Shown here one piece after another: positions 33,541 to 42,287 of a stretch of DNA of 64,000 nucleotides. This DNA is from Aeromonas sanarellii (GTDB taxonomy: Bacteria > Pseudomonadota > Gammaproteobacteria > Enterobacterales > Aeromonadaceae), in NCBI RefSeq assembly GCF_000820085.1, contig NZ_CDBN01000050.1:62001-126000 (forward strand). The letters run 5' to 3'. Within the stretch, counting starts at the first letter, position 1. Every line of letters starts with the position of its first letter. The notes beneath the pieces were generated by a model that saw only the letters and a list, made by a program, of their open reading frames with translations, made no database searches and was not told the DNA's origin. The position numbers and the translations under genes are program-made.

Positions 33541-35058
33541 TCAGTGGGCGCCGATATAGATGTCCTTGTACTGCTCGCGGATGTCGAGGAACTTCTCCAG
33601 ATTGGCCAGCATCAGATCCACCAGATGGGGATCGAAGTGCTCACCCTTCTCCTCCTTGATCAGCGCCAGCACCTGTTCCAGCGGCCAGGCCCGTTTGTAG
33701 CAGCGATCCGAGCCCAGGGCATCGAACACGTCCGCCAGGGCGACGATGCGCCCCTCCAGCGGGATGGCGTCACCCTTGAGCCCGCGGGGGTAGCCGGTGC
33801 CGTTCCACTTCTCGTGATGGTTGCCGGCGATGGTGGCACCTATCTGGAACAGCGCCAGATCACTGCCGGAGAGCATGTCCTGCCCCAGCTGGGCATGGGT
33901 CTTCATGATCTCCCACTCCTCCGGGGTGAGCTTGCCCGGCTTGTGCAGGATGGCGTCCGGGATCCCCACCTTGCCGATGTCGTGCAGGGGGGAGGCGCGC
34001 TTGATGAGTTCACACCTCTCCTCGTTCATGCCGAGCAACTGGCAGAACAGCTCGGTGTAGAGGGCCACCCGCTTGACGTGCAGGCCGGACTCCTTGGAGC
34101 GGCTCTCCACCAGCTCGCCGATGCGGTAGATGATCTCGCGCTGGTTGTCGCCGATCACCTCGTTGAGCCGGATGTTCTCCAGCGCCACTATGATGTTCTC
34201 GGTGAACAGGCTCAGCAGGCCGGTGTCCATCTGGCTGAGAGGACGGGTGGTCTCGATGTGGAACAGCAGGTGGTGACGGGGGTTCTGGCAATAGAGCACC
34301 ATCTGGTTGCCGTCGTAGACATTGGCCCCCCTGGTCATGGCGTGGCGCAGTATGGCCGGGGCATCGGAGAGCAGCAGGGCCGGGCCGTCGCTGAGCAGGG
34401 GCTCCAGTACCTGATCCCGCACCTCGTAGGCCAGGTGCTTCACGTCGTAGATCTGGGACTCTTCCAGGTTGAGCAGGGCGCTGAGCTGGGTCTGCGCCCC
34501 CTCGACGAACTGGCGCAGGGCGCGCTGCTCGAAGATCCCCTTGGAGGCTTCGATGACCTTCTCCAGTCCCTGGCGATTGCTCTCCAGGGTGCGGATGTCC
34601 CGGTAGGAGCGCAGGCTGGCGCGCAGCAGGGTGCGCAGCTTCTGGGAGGTGAGCTCGGTCTTGTCCTTGTAGTCGTTGATGTCGTAGTTGGTGACGACGT
34701 CATCTTCCGGGGCCTGACCGGGCTGGCCGGTTCGCAGCACGATGCGAACCATCTTGTTTTGCAGCTCGTCGCGGACGAACTTGACCACCTCGAGACCGGC
34801 GTGGTCGGCTTCCATGACGACGTCGAGCAGCAGCAGGGCGACATCCGGCGTGATGGCGAGCAGCGCCTTGGCCTCGGCGGCGGAATAGGCGTGCAGGAAA
34901 TCAATGGGTTTGCCGTCGAACTCGAACTTGTTCAGGGTGATCTTGGTGATGCGGTGAACTTCGGGTTCGTCGTCCACTATCATCACCTTCCAGCCGGCGG
35001 GGCGCTCTGCTGATGTGGGAAGATCGTCATCGTCAATAATCAGGATTTGATCATCCAT
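33541..35058 (-). CDS. Response regulator with DUF3369 and HD-GYP domains
   Basis: 505 residues. A receiver domain (KVMIVDDEPEVHRITKITL; phosphoacceptor Asp in ALLLLDVVMEADHAG), a DUF3369 sensor-like middle region (about 180-320) and an HD-GYP phosphodiesterase with HDIGKVGIPD and HHEKWNGTGYPRGLKG intact. It should hydrolyse c-di-GMP when phosphorylated; the cognate kinase is not adjacent. It is monocistronic. Confidence 0.88.
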   Translation of the reverse strand: MDDQILIIDDDDLPTSAERPAGWKVMIVDDEPEVHRITKITLNKFEFDGKPIDFLHAYSAAEAKALLAITPDVALLLLDVVMEADHAGLEVVKFVRDELQNKMVRIVLRTGQPGQAPEDDVVTNYDINDYKDKTELTSQKLRTLLRASLRSYRDIRTLESNRQGLEKVIEASKGIFEQRALRQFVEGAQTQLSALLNLEESQIYDVKHLAYEVRDQVLEPLLSDGPALLLSDAPAILRHAMTRGANVYDGNQMVLYCQNPRHHLLFHIETTRPLSQMDTGLLSLFTENIIVALENIRLNEVIGDNQREIIYRIGELVESRSKESGLHVKRVALYTELFCQLLGMNEERCELIKRASPLHDIGKVGIPDAILHKPGKLTPEEWEIMKTHAQLGQDMLSGSDLALFQIGATIAGNHHEKWNGTGYPRGLKGDAIPLEGRIVALADVFDALGSDRCYKRAWPLEQVLALIKEEKGEHFDPHLVDLMLANLEKFLDIREQYKDIYIGAH

Positions 35059-35190
35059 TACGCAATCCTGTGTGTGATCCTGTGCTTACCTTAACCGCTT
35101 CATTCAAGATAAGAAACGGCTAGATATCCAAAATATGATCCCGCCGGTTTATCTCCCTTCTCCGGTCTCAATCGGGCAGAGCGCACCATG

Positions 35191-35215
35191 AAAAACGCCT
35201 CCCGGAGGGAGGCGT
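35191..35215 (-). terminator. Intrinsic terminator of fadE
   Basis: On the minus strand, ACGCCTCCC-TCC-GGGAGGCGT followed by TTTT, 17 bp beyond the fadE stop. Confidence 0.85.
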
Positions 35216-35231
35216 GTTGACATGCAGGGGA

Positions 35232-37688
35232 TCAGGCAGCCCTGTGATAGGCAGAAGCCTCAAACAGCGCCTTGTTGGCCACCAGATCGACGGGGTCGAA
35301 GTCATCGACGTTGATGGTGCGCAGGCGACTCTCTTCGGCGCGGCGCAACAGCTCGGCCTCGGTCGGGTTGATGACCCCGAGCGCCAGACCGGCCTCCGCC
35401 ACCTTGTCGAGCTGGGTGAAGGGACGCTTGCTGCCTTCGGCCTTGCATACCTTGTCAAACAGCGGCTCGGCGGCCAGCACGTCGTCGAGAGCCTGTTCCA
35501 GCAGACCGAAGGGGTTGCCCTCCTCGCGGGTGAGGTACTGGCCTTCGGCCAGGCGGCTGCGGGTCGCGCTCGGCGCCTGCAGCAGACGGGCCACCTGGCT
35601 GTCGAGCTTGTCGGAGGGACGCTTCAGGTCGCGACCCAGCGGCAGCACGACGGCGCGCAGGGCCAGCCCAATCCAGCGATTCGGGAAGTTGCGCAGCAGC
35701 TCGTCGATCGCTTCCTGGGCCTTGAACAGGGCATCTTGCAGCGCCCAGTGCAGCAGCGGCAGGTCGGCCTGCTGGCGTCCCTCGTCCTGATAGCGCTTGA
35801 GGGCGCTGGAGGCCAGATAGAGCTGGCTCAGCACGTCCCCGAGGCGGGCGGAGACCCGCTCCTTGCGCTTGAGCTCGCCACCCAGGGTGCCCATCGCCAT
35901 GTCGGAGAGGAACGCCAGGTTGGCGGAGAGGCGGGAGAGCTGCTGGTAGTAGCCCTTGGTCTGATCCTTGTAAGGGGAGGCGGCGAAGCGGGCGCCGGTC
36001 AACCCCAGCCAGAAGCTGCGCACCAGGTTGCTGATGGCGAAGCCCACGTGGCTGAATACCGCCTTGTCGAAGTCCTTGAGGGCCTGCTCCTTGTCCGGGT
36101 GGCTGGCGGCCAGCATCTCGGGCAACACATAGGGGTGGCAGCGGATGGCCCCCTGGCCGTAGATGATCATGCTGCGGGTCAGGATGTTGGCCCCCTCGAC
36201 GGTGACCGCGATGGGGGCGCCCTGATAGCCGCGGGCCAGGTAGTTGTTGGGGCCCATGCAGATGGCCTTGCCGCCGTGGATGTCCATGGCGTCGATGATG
36301 CACTTCTGGGCGCGGTCGGTGAGGTGGTACTTGACGATGGCGGAGATGACAGAGGGCTTTTCACCCAGGTCGATGCCGGTCACCGTCAGCTTGGCGGCGG
36401 CGCCCATGATGTAGGCGTTGCCCCCCAGGCGGGCCAGCGGCTCTTCTATCCCTTCCATCTTGCCGATGGGCAGCTTGAACTGGCGACGGATGCGGCTGTA
36501 GGCACCGGTGGCCAGGGCCAGCATCTTGACGCCGCCCGTGCTGTTGGAGGGCAGGGTGATGCCGCGACCGACCGAGAGGCACTCCACCAGCATGCGCCAG
36601 CCCTGACCGGCCATGGCCGGACCGCCGATGATGAAGTCGAGCGGCACGAACACCTCCTTGCCGCGGGTCGGGCCGTTCTGGAACGGCACGTTGAGGGGGA
36701 AGTGGCGGCGGCCGATCTCGACGCCCTTGATGTGGGTCGGAATGAGGGCGCAGGTGATGCCGAGCTCTTCTTCCTCACCCAACAGGTGGTCCGGGTCACG
36801 CAGCTTGAAGGCGAGGCCCAGCACGGTGGCGATGGGGGCGAGGGTGATGTAGCGCTTGTTCCAGGTCAGGCGCATGCCGAGCACCTCTTCCCCTTCCCAC
36901 TCGCCCTTGCAGACGATGCCGAAGTCGGGGATGGAGCCGGCGTCCGAGCCCGCTTCCGGGCTGGTCAGGGCGAAGCAGGGGATCTCCTTGCCTATGGCCA
37001 GGCGGGGCAGGTAGTGGTCTTTCTGCTCCTCGGTGCCGTAGTGCTGCAGCAGTTCCCCCGGGCCCAGGGAGTTGGGCACGCCGACGGTGGAAGCCAGCAC
37101 GGCGCTGGCGCCACACAGCTTCTGCAGCACGCAGGACTGGGCGTAGGCGGAGAACTCCAGGCCCCCGTATTTCTTCTTGATGATCATGGCGAAGAACTTG
37201 TTGTCCTTCAGGTACTGCCATACCTCGGGGGAGAGATCGGCCCGCTCGTGGGTCACCTCCCAGTCGTTGACCATGCGGCACACTTCTTCCACCGGGCCGT
37301 CCATGAAGGCCTGCTCTTCGGCTGACAGCGTGCTTACCGGAATGGCGTGCAGCTTCTTCCAGTCCGGATTGCCGGCAAACAGATCCGCTTCCCACCAGGT
37401 CGTCCCCGCCTCGATGGCTTCCTTCTCGGTACGGGACATCTCCGGCATGATGGACTTGTAGATCTTGAACAGGGGTTTGGTCAGCTGGTTGCGGCGAAAC
37501 TCCACCAGGTTGAGGGGAATGGCGATTACGGCGAACAGCACCCACACCAGCAGGGGCACATGGCCATAGAGGGCGCCGGCGACCAGGGCGGCGGCCGTGG
37601 CAAGCGTGGCGGTGAACAGGGACGCCCGGCGGTAGGCCATGGCGCCGATCACCAGGATCACCCCGAACAGAGTGAGGGTCGTCGTCAT
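35232..37688 (-). CDS. fadE: Acyl-CoA dehydrogenase FadE
   Basis: 818 residues, the large gammaproteobacterial FadE type. N-terminal hydrophobic segments ([34 protein letters not shown]), then FAD-binding and acyl-CoA-binding domains ([57 protein letters not shown]) and a long C-terminal extension. It catalyses the first, FAD-dependent step of fatty acid beta-oxidation. AAGGAG precedes the ATG. A FadR-like operator lies about 55 bp upstream of the start. Divergent from gmhA as in E. coli. Confidence 0.96.
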   Translation of the reverse strand: MTTTLTLFGVILVIGAMAYRRASLFTATLATAAALVAGALYGHVPLLVWVLFAVIAIPLNLVEFRRNQLTKPLFKIYKSIMPEMSRTEKEAIEAGTTWWEADLFAGNPDWKKLHAIPVSTLSAEEQAFMDGPVEEVCRMVNDWEVTHERADLSPEVWQYLKDNKFFAMIIKKKYGGLEFSAYAQSCVLQKLCGASAVLASTVGVPNSLGPGELLQHYGTEEQKDHYLPRLAIGKEIPCFALTSPEAGSDAGSIPDFGIVCKGEWEGEEVLGMRLTWNKRYITLAPIATVLGLAFKLRDPDHLLGEEEELGITCALIPTHIKGVEIGRRHFPLNVPFQNGPTRGKEVFVPLDFIIGGPAMAGQGWRMLVECLSVGRGITLPSNSTGGVKMLALATGAYSRIRRQFKLPIGKMEGIEEPLARLGGNAYIMGAAAKLTVTGIDLGEKPSVISAIVKYHLTDRAQKCIIDAMDIHGGKAICMGPNNYLARGYQGAPIAVTVEGANILTRSMIIYGQGAIRCHPYVLPEMLAASHPDKEQALKDFDKAVFSHVGFAISNLVRSFWLGLTGARFAASPYKDQTKGYYQQLSRLSANLAFLSDMAMGTLGGELKRKERVSARLGDVLSQLYLASSALKRYQDEGRQQADLPLLHWALQDALFKAQEAIDELLRNFPNRWIGLALRAVVLPLGRDLKRPSDKLDSQVARLLQAPSATRSRLAEGQYLTREEGNPFGLLEQALDDVLAAEPLFDKVCKAEGSKRPFTQLDKVAEAGLALGVINPTEAELLRRAEESRLRTINVDDFDPVDLVANKALFEASAYHRAA

Positions 37689-37740
37689 TTTTCGCTCCTT
37701 GCATGAATTGCCGAAGTTGGGAAACTGGGGTTAACTGATC

Positions 37741-37757
37741 CAGAGGTCTGACCTGTT
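37741..37757. promoter_or_regulatory. FadR-like operator upstream of fadE
   Basis: CAGAGGTCTGACCTGTT contains the GGTC-N-GACC core of FadR sites (consensus near AACTGGTCNGACCAGTT). It lies 53-69 bp upstream of the fadE ATG, between promoter and gene, suiting repression released by long-chain acyl-CoA. The site is read from sequence; the regulator gene is not in this window. Confidence 0.7.
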
Positions 37758-37939
37758 GGATGTGGCCCTGTTGTAATTCATACGCACAAACTTATCAAGC
37801 TGTTTACAAGCTTGTTACCTTGGTGCTGTGATCGGTATAACGGGTCATACGCCGCATCTTGGCGGGCGGGGGGCGACGATTGGGCTGGCTTGTGCGACAA
37901 TGCGGCCACCCTATGTTGGACGACGAGATCTCAAAGACC

Positions 37940-38518
37940 ATGTACCAAGAACTGATCCGCAACGAGTTGACCGAAGCTGCCAGCGTGCTCCAGGCGTTCC
38001 TGGCAGACGAGCAAAATCTGAAGAACATCGAAGCGGCGGCCAAGCTGCTCGCCGACTCCTTCAAGGAGGAAGGCAAGGTGCTCTCCTGTGGCAACGGCGG
38101 CTCTCACTGCGACGCCATGCACTTCGCCGAGGAGCTGACCGGCCGCTATCGCGAGAACCGCCCCGGTTACGCCGGCATCGCCATCTCCGACCCGAGCCAC
38201 CTCTCCTGCGTCTCCAACGACTTTGGCTATGACCATGTGTTCTCCCGCTATGTGGAAGCGGTCGGCCGCCGTGGCGACGTGCTGCTCGGCATCTCCACCA
38301 GCGGTAACTCCGGCAACATCCTCAAGGCCATCGAGGCGGCCCGTGCCAAGGGCATGAAGGTGATCGCCCTGACCGGCAAGGATGGCGGCAAGATGGCGGG
38401 TCTGGCGGACGTCGAGATCCGGGTGCCGCACTTCGGCTACGCCGACCGCATCCAGGAAGTGCACATCAAGGTGATCCACATCCTGATCCAGCTGGTCGAG
38501 AAAGAGATGGCGAAATAG
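37940..38518 (+). CDS. gmhA: Sedoheptulose 7-phosphate isomerase
   Basis: 192 residues, nearly identical in key segments to E. coli Gmh[77 protein letters not shown]-fold enzyme that makes D-glycero-manno-heptose 7-phosphate, the first step toward the LPS inner-core heptose. The start at 37940 matches the E. coli N-terminus. Confidence 0.97.
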   Translation: MYQELIRNELTEAASVLQAFLADEQNLKNIEAAAKLLADSFKEEGKVLSCGNGGSHCDAMHFAEELTGRYRENRPGYAGIAISDPSHLSCVSNDFGYDHVFSRYVEAVGRRGDVLLGISTSGNSGNILKAIEAARAKGMKVIALTGKDGGKMAGLADVEIRVPHFGYADRIQEVHIKVIHILIQLVEKEMAK

Positions 38519-38612
38519 TCAGACGGGGATGGCGAGACGCCGCGGCGTCTCGCCTAAGAGGATTCCCCGATTGAAGCAGAAAGAATCAAGTATTTCAGGG
38601 GGTTGACGGGAT

Positions 38613-39410
38613 ATGTGCGAACTGCTCGGCATGAGCGCCAATGTGCCGACCGACATCTGCTTCAGCTTTACCGGGCTGATGCTGAGGGGCGGCAAGACGG
38701 GCCCTCACAAGGATGGCTGGGGGATCACCTTCTACGAGGGGCGAGGCTTTCGCACCTTCAAGGATCCCGAGCCCAGTGCCCAGTCCCCCATCGCCAAGCT
38801 GGTGCAGGCGTTGCCCATCAAGAGCCGCGCCGTGGTCAGCCACATCCGGCAGGCCAACCGGGGCTGCGTGTCGCTGGAGAACACCCACCCCTTCACCCGC
38901 GAGCTGTGGGGACGCTACTGGACCTTTGCCCACAACGGCCAGCTGACCGGTTACAAGAAGCTGCCGACCGGGCGTCATCGTCCGGTGGGCGACACCGACA
39001 GCGAGCACGCCTTCTGCTGGCTGCTCGACAGGCTGGAGCACAAATACCCCAAGCGCCCGGCGAATTTCCCCGCGATGTTCCGCTACCTCGCGACCCTGTG
39101 CGACGAACTGCGCGGGCTCGGGGTGTTCAACATGCTGCTGTCGGACGGGGAGTTCGTGATGACCTATTGCAGCAACAACCTCTACTGGCTGACGCGCAGG
39201 GCGCCCTTTGGCGAGGCCCGCCTGCTGGATGAGGACGTGGCCATCGACTTTCAGAGCGAAACCACCCCGAACGACGTGGTGACCCTGGTCGCCACCCGGC
39301 CGCTCACCGGCAATGAGAGCTGGGTGAAGATGGTGCCAGGGGAGTTCTGCCTGTTCCGGCTGGGGGAGCTGGAGTATGGCAATAACGCCGTACTGCCGAG
39401 CCAGACATAA
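38613..39410 (+). CDS. yafJ: Class II glutamine amidotransferase family protein (YafJ-like)
   Basis: 265 residues. The Ntn-type nucleophile Cys2 (MCELLGMSANVPTD), followed by GPHKDGWGITFYEGRGFR, SHIRQANRG and FAHNGQL. Probably a standalone glutaminase-type amidotransferase; the acceptor is unknown. It lies 94 bp after gmhA, with a perfect GC palindrome (GGCGAGACGCC / GGCGTCTCGCC) in the spacer; the order fadE-gmhA-yafJ is as in E. coli. Confidence 0.88.
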   Translation: MCELLGMSANVPTDICFSFTGLMLRGGKTGPHKDGWGITFYEGRGFRTFKDPEPSAQSPIAKLVQALPIKSRAVVSHIRQANRGCVSLENTHPFTRELWGRYWTFAHNGQLTGYKKLPTGRHRPVGDTDSEHAFCWLLDRLEHKYPKRPANFPAMFRYLATLCDELRGLGVFNMLLSDGEFVMTYCSNNLYWLTRRAPFGEARLLDEDVAIDFQSETTPNDVVTLVATRPLTGNESWVKMVPGEFCLFRLGELEYGNNAVLPSQT

Positions 39411-39416
39411 AAAAAT

Positions 39417-39444
39417 ACCAGGGTAGAATCCTACCCTGGTTCTT
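39417..39444. terminator. Intrinsic terminator after yafJ
   Basis: ACCAGGGTAG-AATC-CTACCCTGGT, a perfect 10-bp stem, with TCTT after it and A6 before it. The following ~260 bp to the Hpt gene contain AT-rich promoter-like sequence (39520-39600) and no other gene that I can support. Confidence 0.78.
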
Positions 39445-39703
39445 CGCAGCAGCCATACAGGCAAAAAGGGATGAGAGAGGTGTTGCTGAGCCGCATCATT
39501 CTCATGGGTTGCATTGTTACGTCATTGTTAATTTTGTGACAACATTTATCTCTGATCCCGCGAGCGTGTCGTACCGAGAGTTTGATGGCGCTCACATTAT
39601 GGCCCAACCACTGCGGTCTGCCCGTGGTGGAAGGGTGGATGACAGCGGGTGTCCCAATCGGCTATATTGTGGTCTGTTTGAATACCATCATAGGGAAGAG
39701 AAG

Positions 39704-40039
39704 ATGGAGTGGCTGGATCAGAAGGTGCTGCGGCAACTGGCAGATGACATAGGTCACGAGATGATGCCCGTGGTCATCTCGGTGTTCGTCGAAGAGGTGG
39801 GGGAGCAGCTGGCCCAGCTGAGGCCTCTCTATGAACGGCGGGACTGGTCCGCACTGGCCCGCCTCGCCCACAGCATGAAATCCTCTTGTGGCAGCTATGG
39901 TGCCGAGCCCAGCTATCGGCAGGTCATGGCCCTTGAACTCGCCTGCCGGAGGGAAGACGCCCAGGAGGCTGGCCGACTGCTGGCCGAGCTGGAGCACTCC
40001 CTGCCCCAGGTCTTCTCCCACCTGTCCCAGTTTCACTGA
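39704..40039 (+). CDS. luxU: LuxU-like histidine phosphotransfer (Hpt) protein
   Basis: 111 residues, a single Hpt four-helix bundle. The phospho-acceptor is His56 in ARLAHSMKSSCGSYGAE, the same position as His56 of V. cholerae LuxU as I recall it; the N-terminus (LADDIGHEMMPVVISVFVEE) also resembles LuxU. Hpt proteins carry phosphate from hybrid kinases to response regulators. No luxO is adjacent; instead a YvcK-type gene follows, as in vibrios, and a hybrid kinase lies 2.2 kb away. The start at 39704 has a purine-rich site (AGGGAAGAG) and excludes a long non-conserved extension. Confidence 0.78.
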   Translation: MEWLDQKVLRQLADDIGHEMMPVVISVFVEEVGEQLAQLRPLYERRDWSALARLAHSMKSSCGSYGAEPSYRQVMALELACRREDAQEAGRLLAELEHSLPQVFSHLSQFH

Positions 40040-40050
40040 GCCCCGGCGGC

Positions 40051-40974
40051 TCAGCCCGCCTTGTCATGCTCGATGTGCCAGTTGAGGATGACGCCATCCA
40101 GCGCCTGCCTGAGCTTGATGCGATCGTGGCGATGGGGCAGGGCGGCCTCACCCAGGTTGGCCTGGACGAGGCAAGGCTGCAGCTCGGGGCATCCCTGACC
40201 TTCGGGGGCCAGAATGGCATCGATCCGGCCCTTGCCTATCAGCTCTTCCAGCCAGCGATGCTGGTCCAGCAGCGTCAACTGACCCGCTGGTCCCGTCTCG
40301 GCCACCAGATTGCTGATGAAGACGACGATGGCACTGCTGCCGCGGATCGCCTCGGCGAGGTCGCGCAGCAGCAGAGGGGGCATGACGGAGGTGAGGAAGC
40401 TGCCCGGCCCCAGAATGATCATGTCGGCCTGGCTCAGGGCCAGGGCGGCCTCGCGGGTGGCCGGCACGACCGGATTCAGGCTCAGGGCCCGTGGCGGCGT
40501 GGTGAGCTGATCGATGGAGACTTCCCCCAGGATCTGGTCACCGCAGAGGGTGTGGGCGCAGAGATCCGTGGGCTGTTCTGACATGGGCAGCAGCTTCGGC
40601 TCGATTTCCAGCATGTCGCTGATGAGTCGGATGGCATCCAGGGGGCGGACACAGAGGTTGTCGAGGGCCAGCAGCATCAGGTTGCCGAGGTTGTGGCCCG
40701 CCAGCTCGCCGCGGCCGGTGAAGCGGTGCTCGAACAGCTGGCTGCCGATGCTGGGGGTGGTCACCAGCTGGTTGAGGCAGTTGCGCAGATCGCCCCAGGC
40801 GATGCACTCCTGGCTCTTGCGTAGCCGCCCGGTGGAGCCGCCGTCGTCTGTGGTGGTGACTATGCCCGTCAGCCGGGACCCCAAAAATGAAAGGGAGGAG
40901 AGCACGCGGCCCAGGCCGTGCCCACCGCCGATGGCGACGACCCGGTCGAAGTCATTGATATTGTTCTGCCACAT
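40051..40974 (-). CDS. yvcK: YvcK/CofD-like (UPF0052) protein
   Basis: About 307 residues. Nucleotide-sugar-binding N-terminus RVVAIGGGHGLGRVLSSL and VTTTDDGGSTGRLR, then WGDLRNCL and AGHNLGNLMLLALDNL. YvcK proteins bind UDP-sugars and affect cell-wall and carbon metabolism; the E. coli-type function is not settled. Start 40974 is preceded by GGGA; 41007 is also possible. Convergent with the Hpt gene, divergent from the FIST gene. Confidence 0.85.
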   Translation of the reverse strand: MWQNNINDFDRVVAIGGGHGLGRVLSSLSFLGSRLTGIVTTTDDGGSTGRLRKSQECIAWGDLRNCLNQLVTTPSIGSQLFEHRFTGRGELAGHNLGNLMLLALDNLCVRPLDAIRLISDMLEIEPKLLPMSEQPTDLCAHTLCGDQILGEVSIDQLTTPPRALSLNPVVPATREAALALSQADMIILGPGSFLTSVMPPLLLRDLAEAIRGSSAIVVFISNLVAETGPAGQLTLLDQHRWLEELIGKGRIDAILAPEGQGCPELQPCLVQANLGEAALPHRHDRIKLRQALDGVILNWHIEHDKAG

Positions 40975-41087
40975 GCAGTGATCCCGTGGGGGGCCAGTGA
41001 GCACCATTCTAGTCTCCGTGGCCAGGTAATTGTTTGATAAGGGTATGATTTTTGCTTGATGCCAGCATCCCATACCTCTAGGAGACG

Positions 41088-42269
41088 GTGTTGAACTTCC
41101 TGACGGCTCACTCTCTTGCCGAGACGACCCCGCTGGCCGCCCAACAGATAGCAGAGCGGTTGCTCGCTCAATCACCCCATTTCCCGTCGCTGTTGCTGGT
41201 CTATTTTACCCAAGCACACGATGCCGCGGTACTGCGTCATGCGCTCAAGGCCCGTTTTCCCGACACCCGGCTCATCGGTTGCAGCTCCTGCGGCGGCATC
41301 CTGACCCAGACCGGCCACCATGGCCGAAGGGGTTGGAGCCTTGCGGTCGCCGCCCTCTACGATGACAAAGGCGCCTACGGCGTGGCCGGCCAGCTGGGCG
41401 ATGAGCCGGATGTTCGGGCATTGCTGCGCCGCGCCATCGCCGACGGCGGACGCCCTGGCGAGCTGCCCCAGCTGGTCTTGCTGCATGCCAGCCCGGGGTT
41501 GGAGGAGGCCATGCTGGCGGGCATCGACGCCGAGTTTGGCGCGACCGTTCCCGTCGTCGGCGGGTCGGCGGCGGACGACGGTGTCACCGGCGCATGGCAG
41601 CTGTGCTGGGACGAGGGGGAGGGGGGCCAGGGCTGCGTGCTGGCGGTGCTCTACCCCGACTGCCAGTTGGCCTTCCAGTTTCACTCAGGCTATGTGCCCA
41701 CCGAGCGTCAGGGCATCATCACCGGGCTAGAGGGGCGCGAGGTGCTGACCATAGACCATGAACCGGCGGCCCGGGTCTATGGCCGCTGGACCGAGCGTGC
41801 GGCTCCCTGGCCGGTGGGCCCCATCCTCAGGGAGACGACGCTCTCCCCGCTGGCTCGCCAGGTCGGCATGCTCGACGAGATCCCCTACTACAAGCTCTCG
41901 CACCCCGAGGCGGTGACGGCGCGGGAGGGGCTGCGCCTCTTCACCGAAACCCGGTTGGGGGAGCGCCTGCAACTCATGTACAGCAGCCAGGAGGGGCTGT
42001 TGCAGCGCAGTCTGAACGCGGTGCGCATCGAGCCGGAGTACGGCATGGCGGGCAATGTGCAGCCCCTTGGCGCCCTGGTAGTGTTCTGTGCCGGTTGCCG
42101 TCTGGCGCTGGGGGAGAGGCTGGGCGACGTGGTGGCGCAATTCGGCCAGAGGCTGGGGGACATCCCCTTCATCACGCCGTTTACCTTCGGCGAGCAGGGG
42201 CGATTGCCCCACGGTGAGCTGGCTCATGGCAACCTCATGGTCTCGAGCGTAATCTTCCTCGAGAGCTGA
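41088..42269 (+). CDS. FIST-domain sensor protein (NosP-like)
   Basis: 393 residues: FIST N domain (LLVYFTQAHDAAVLRHALKA; RLIGCSSCGGILTQTG; VPVVGGSAADDG) and FIST C domain (LARQVGMLDEIPYYKLS; GAL VVFCAGCRLALGERLGDV; PFTFGEQGRLPHGELAHGNLMV). In Pseudomonas, Vibrio and Legionella, related proteins (NosP) bind heme and nitric oxide and inhibit an adjacent hybrid kinase. Here the next gene, 18 bp downstream, is such a kinase. Heme binding is inferred, not shown. GTG 41088 and TTG 41091 are both possible starts after GGAG. Confidence 0.85.
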   Translation: MLNFLTAHSLAETTPLAAQQIAERLLAQSPHFPSLLLVYFTQAHDAAVLRHALKARFPDTRLIGCSSCGGILTQTGHHGRRGWSLAVAALYDDKGAYGVAGQLGDEPDVRALLRRAIADGGRPGELPQLVLLHASPGLEEAMLAGIDAEFGATVPVVGGSAADDGVTGAWQLCWDEGEGGQGCVLAVLYPDCQLAFQFHSGYVPTERQGIITGLEGREVLTIDHEPAARVYGRWTERAAPWPVGPILRETTLSPLARQVGMLDEIPYYKLSHPEAVTAREGLRLFTETRLGERLQLMYSSQEGLLQRSLNAVRIEPEYGMAGNVQPLGALVVFCAGCRLALGERLGDVVAQFGQRLGDIPFITPFTFGEQGRLPHGELAHGNLMVSSVIFLES

Positions 42270-42287
42270 CAGCATGCTGGATTCAAG

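Noticed and set aside
38540..38565. Terminator between gmhA and yafJ
   Set aside because: The palindrome GGCGAGACGCC / GGCGTCTCGCC has no T run on either side; left as an unexplained hairpin within a probable operon.
39509..39703. N-terminal extension of the LuxU-like protein
   Set aside because: The extra 65 residues have no natural composition, and a good ribosome-binding site precedes the inner ATG.
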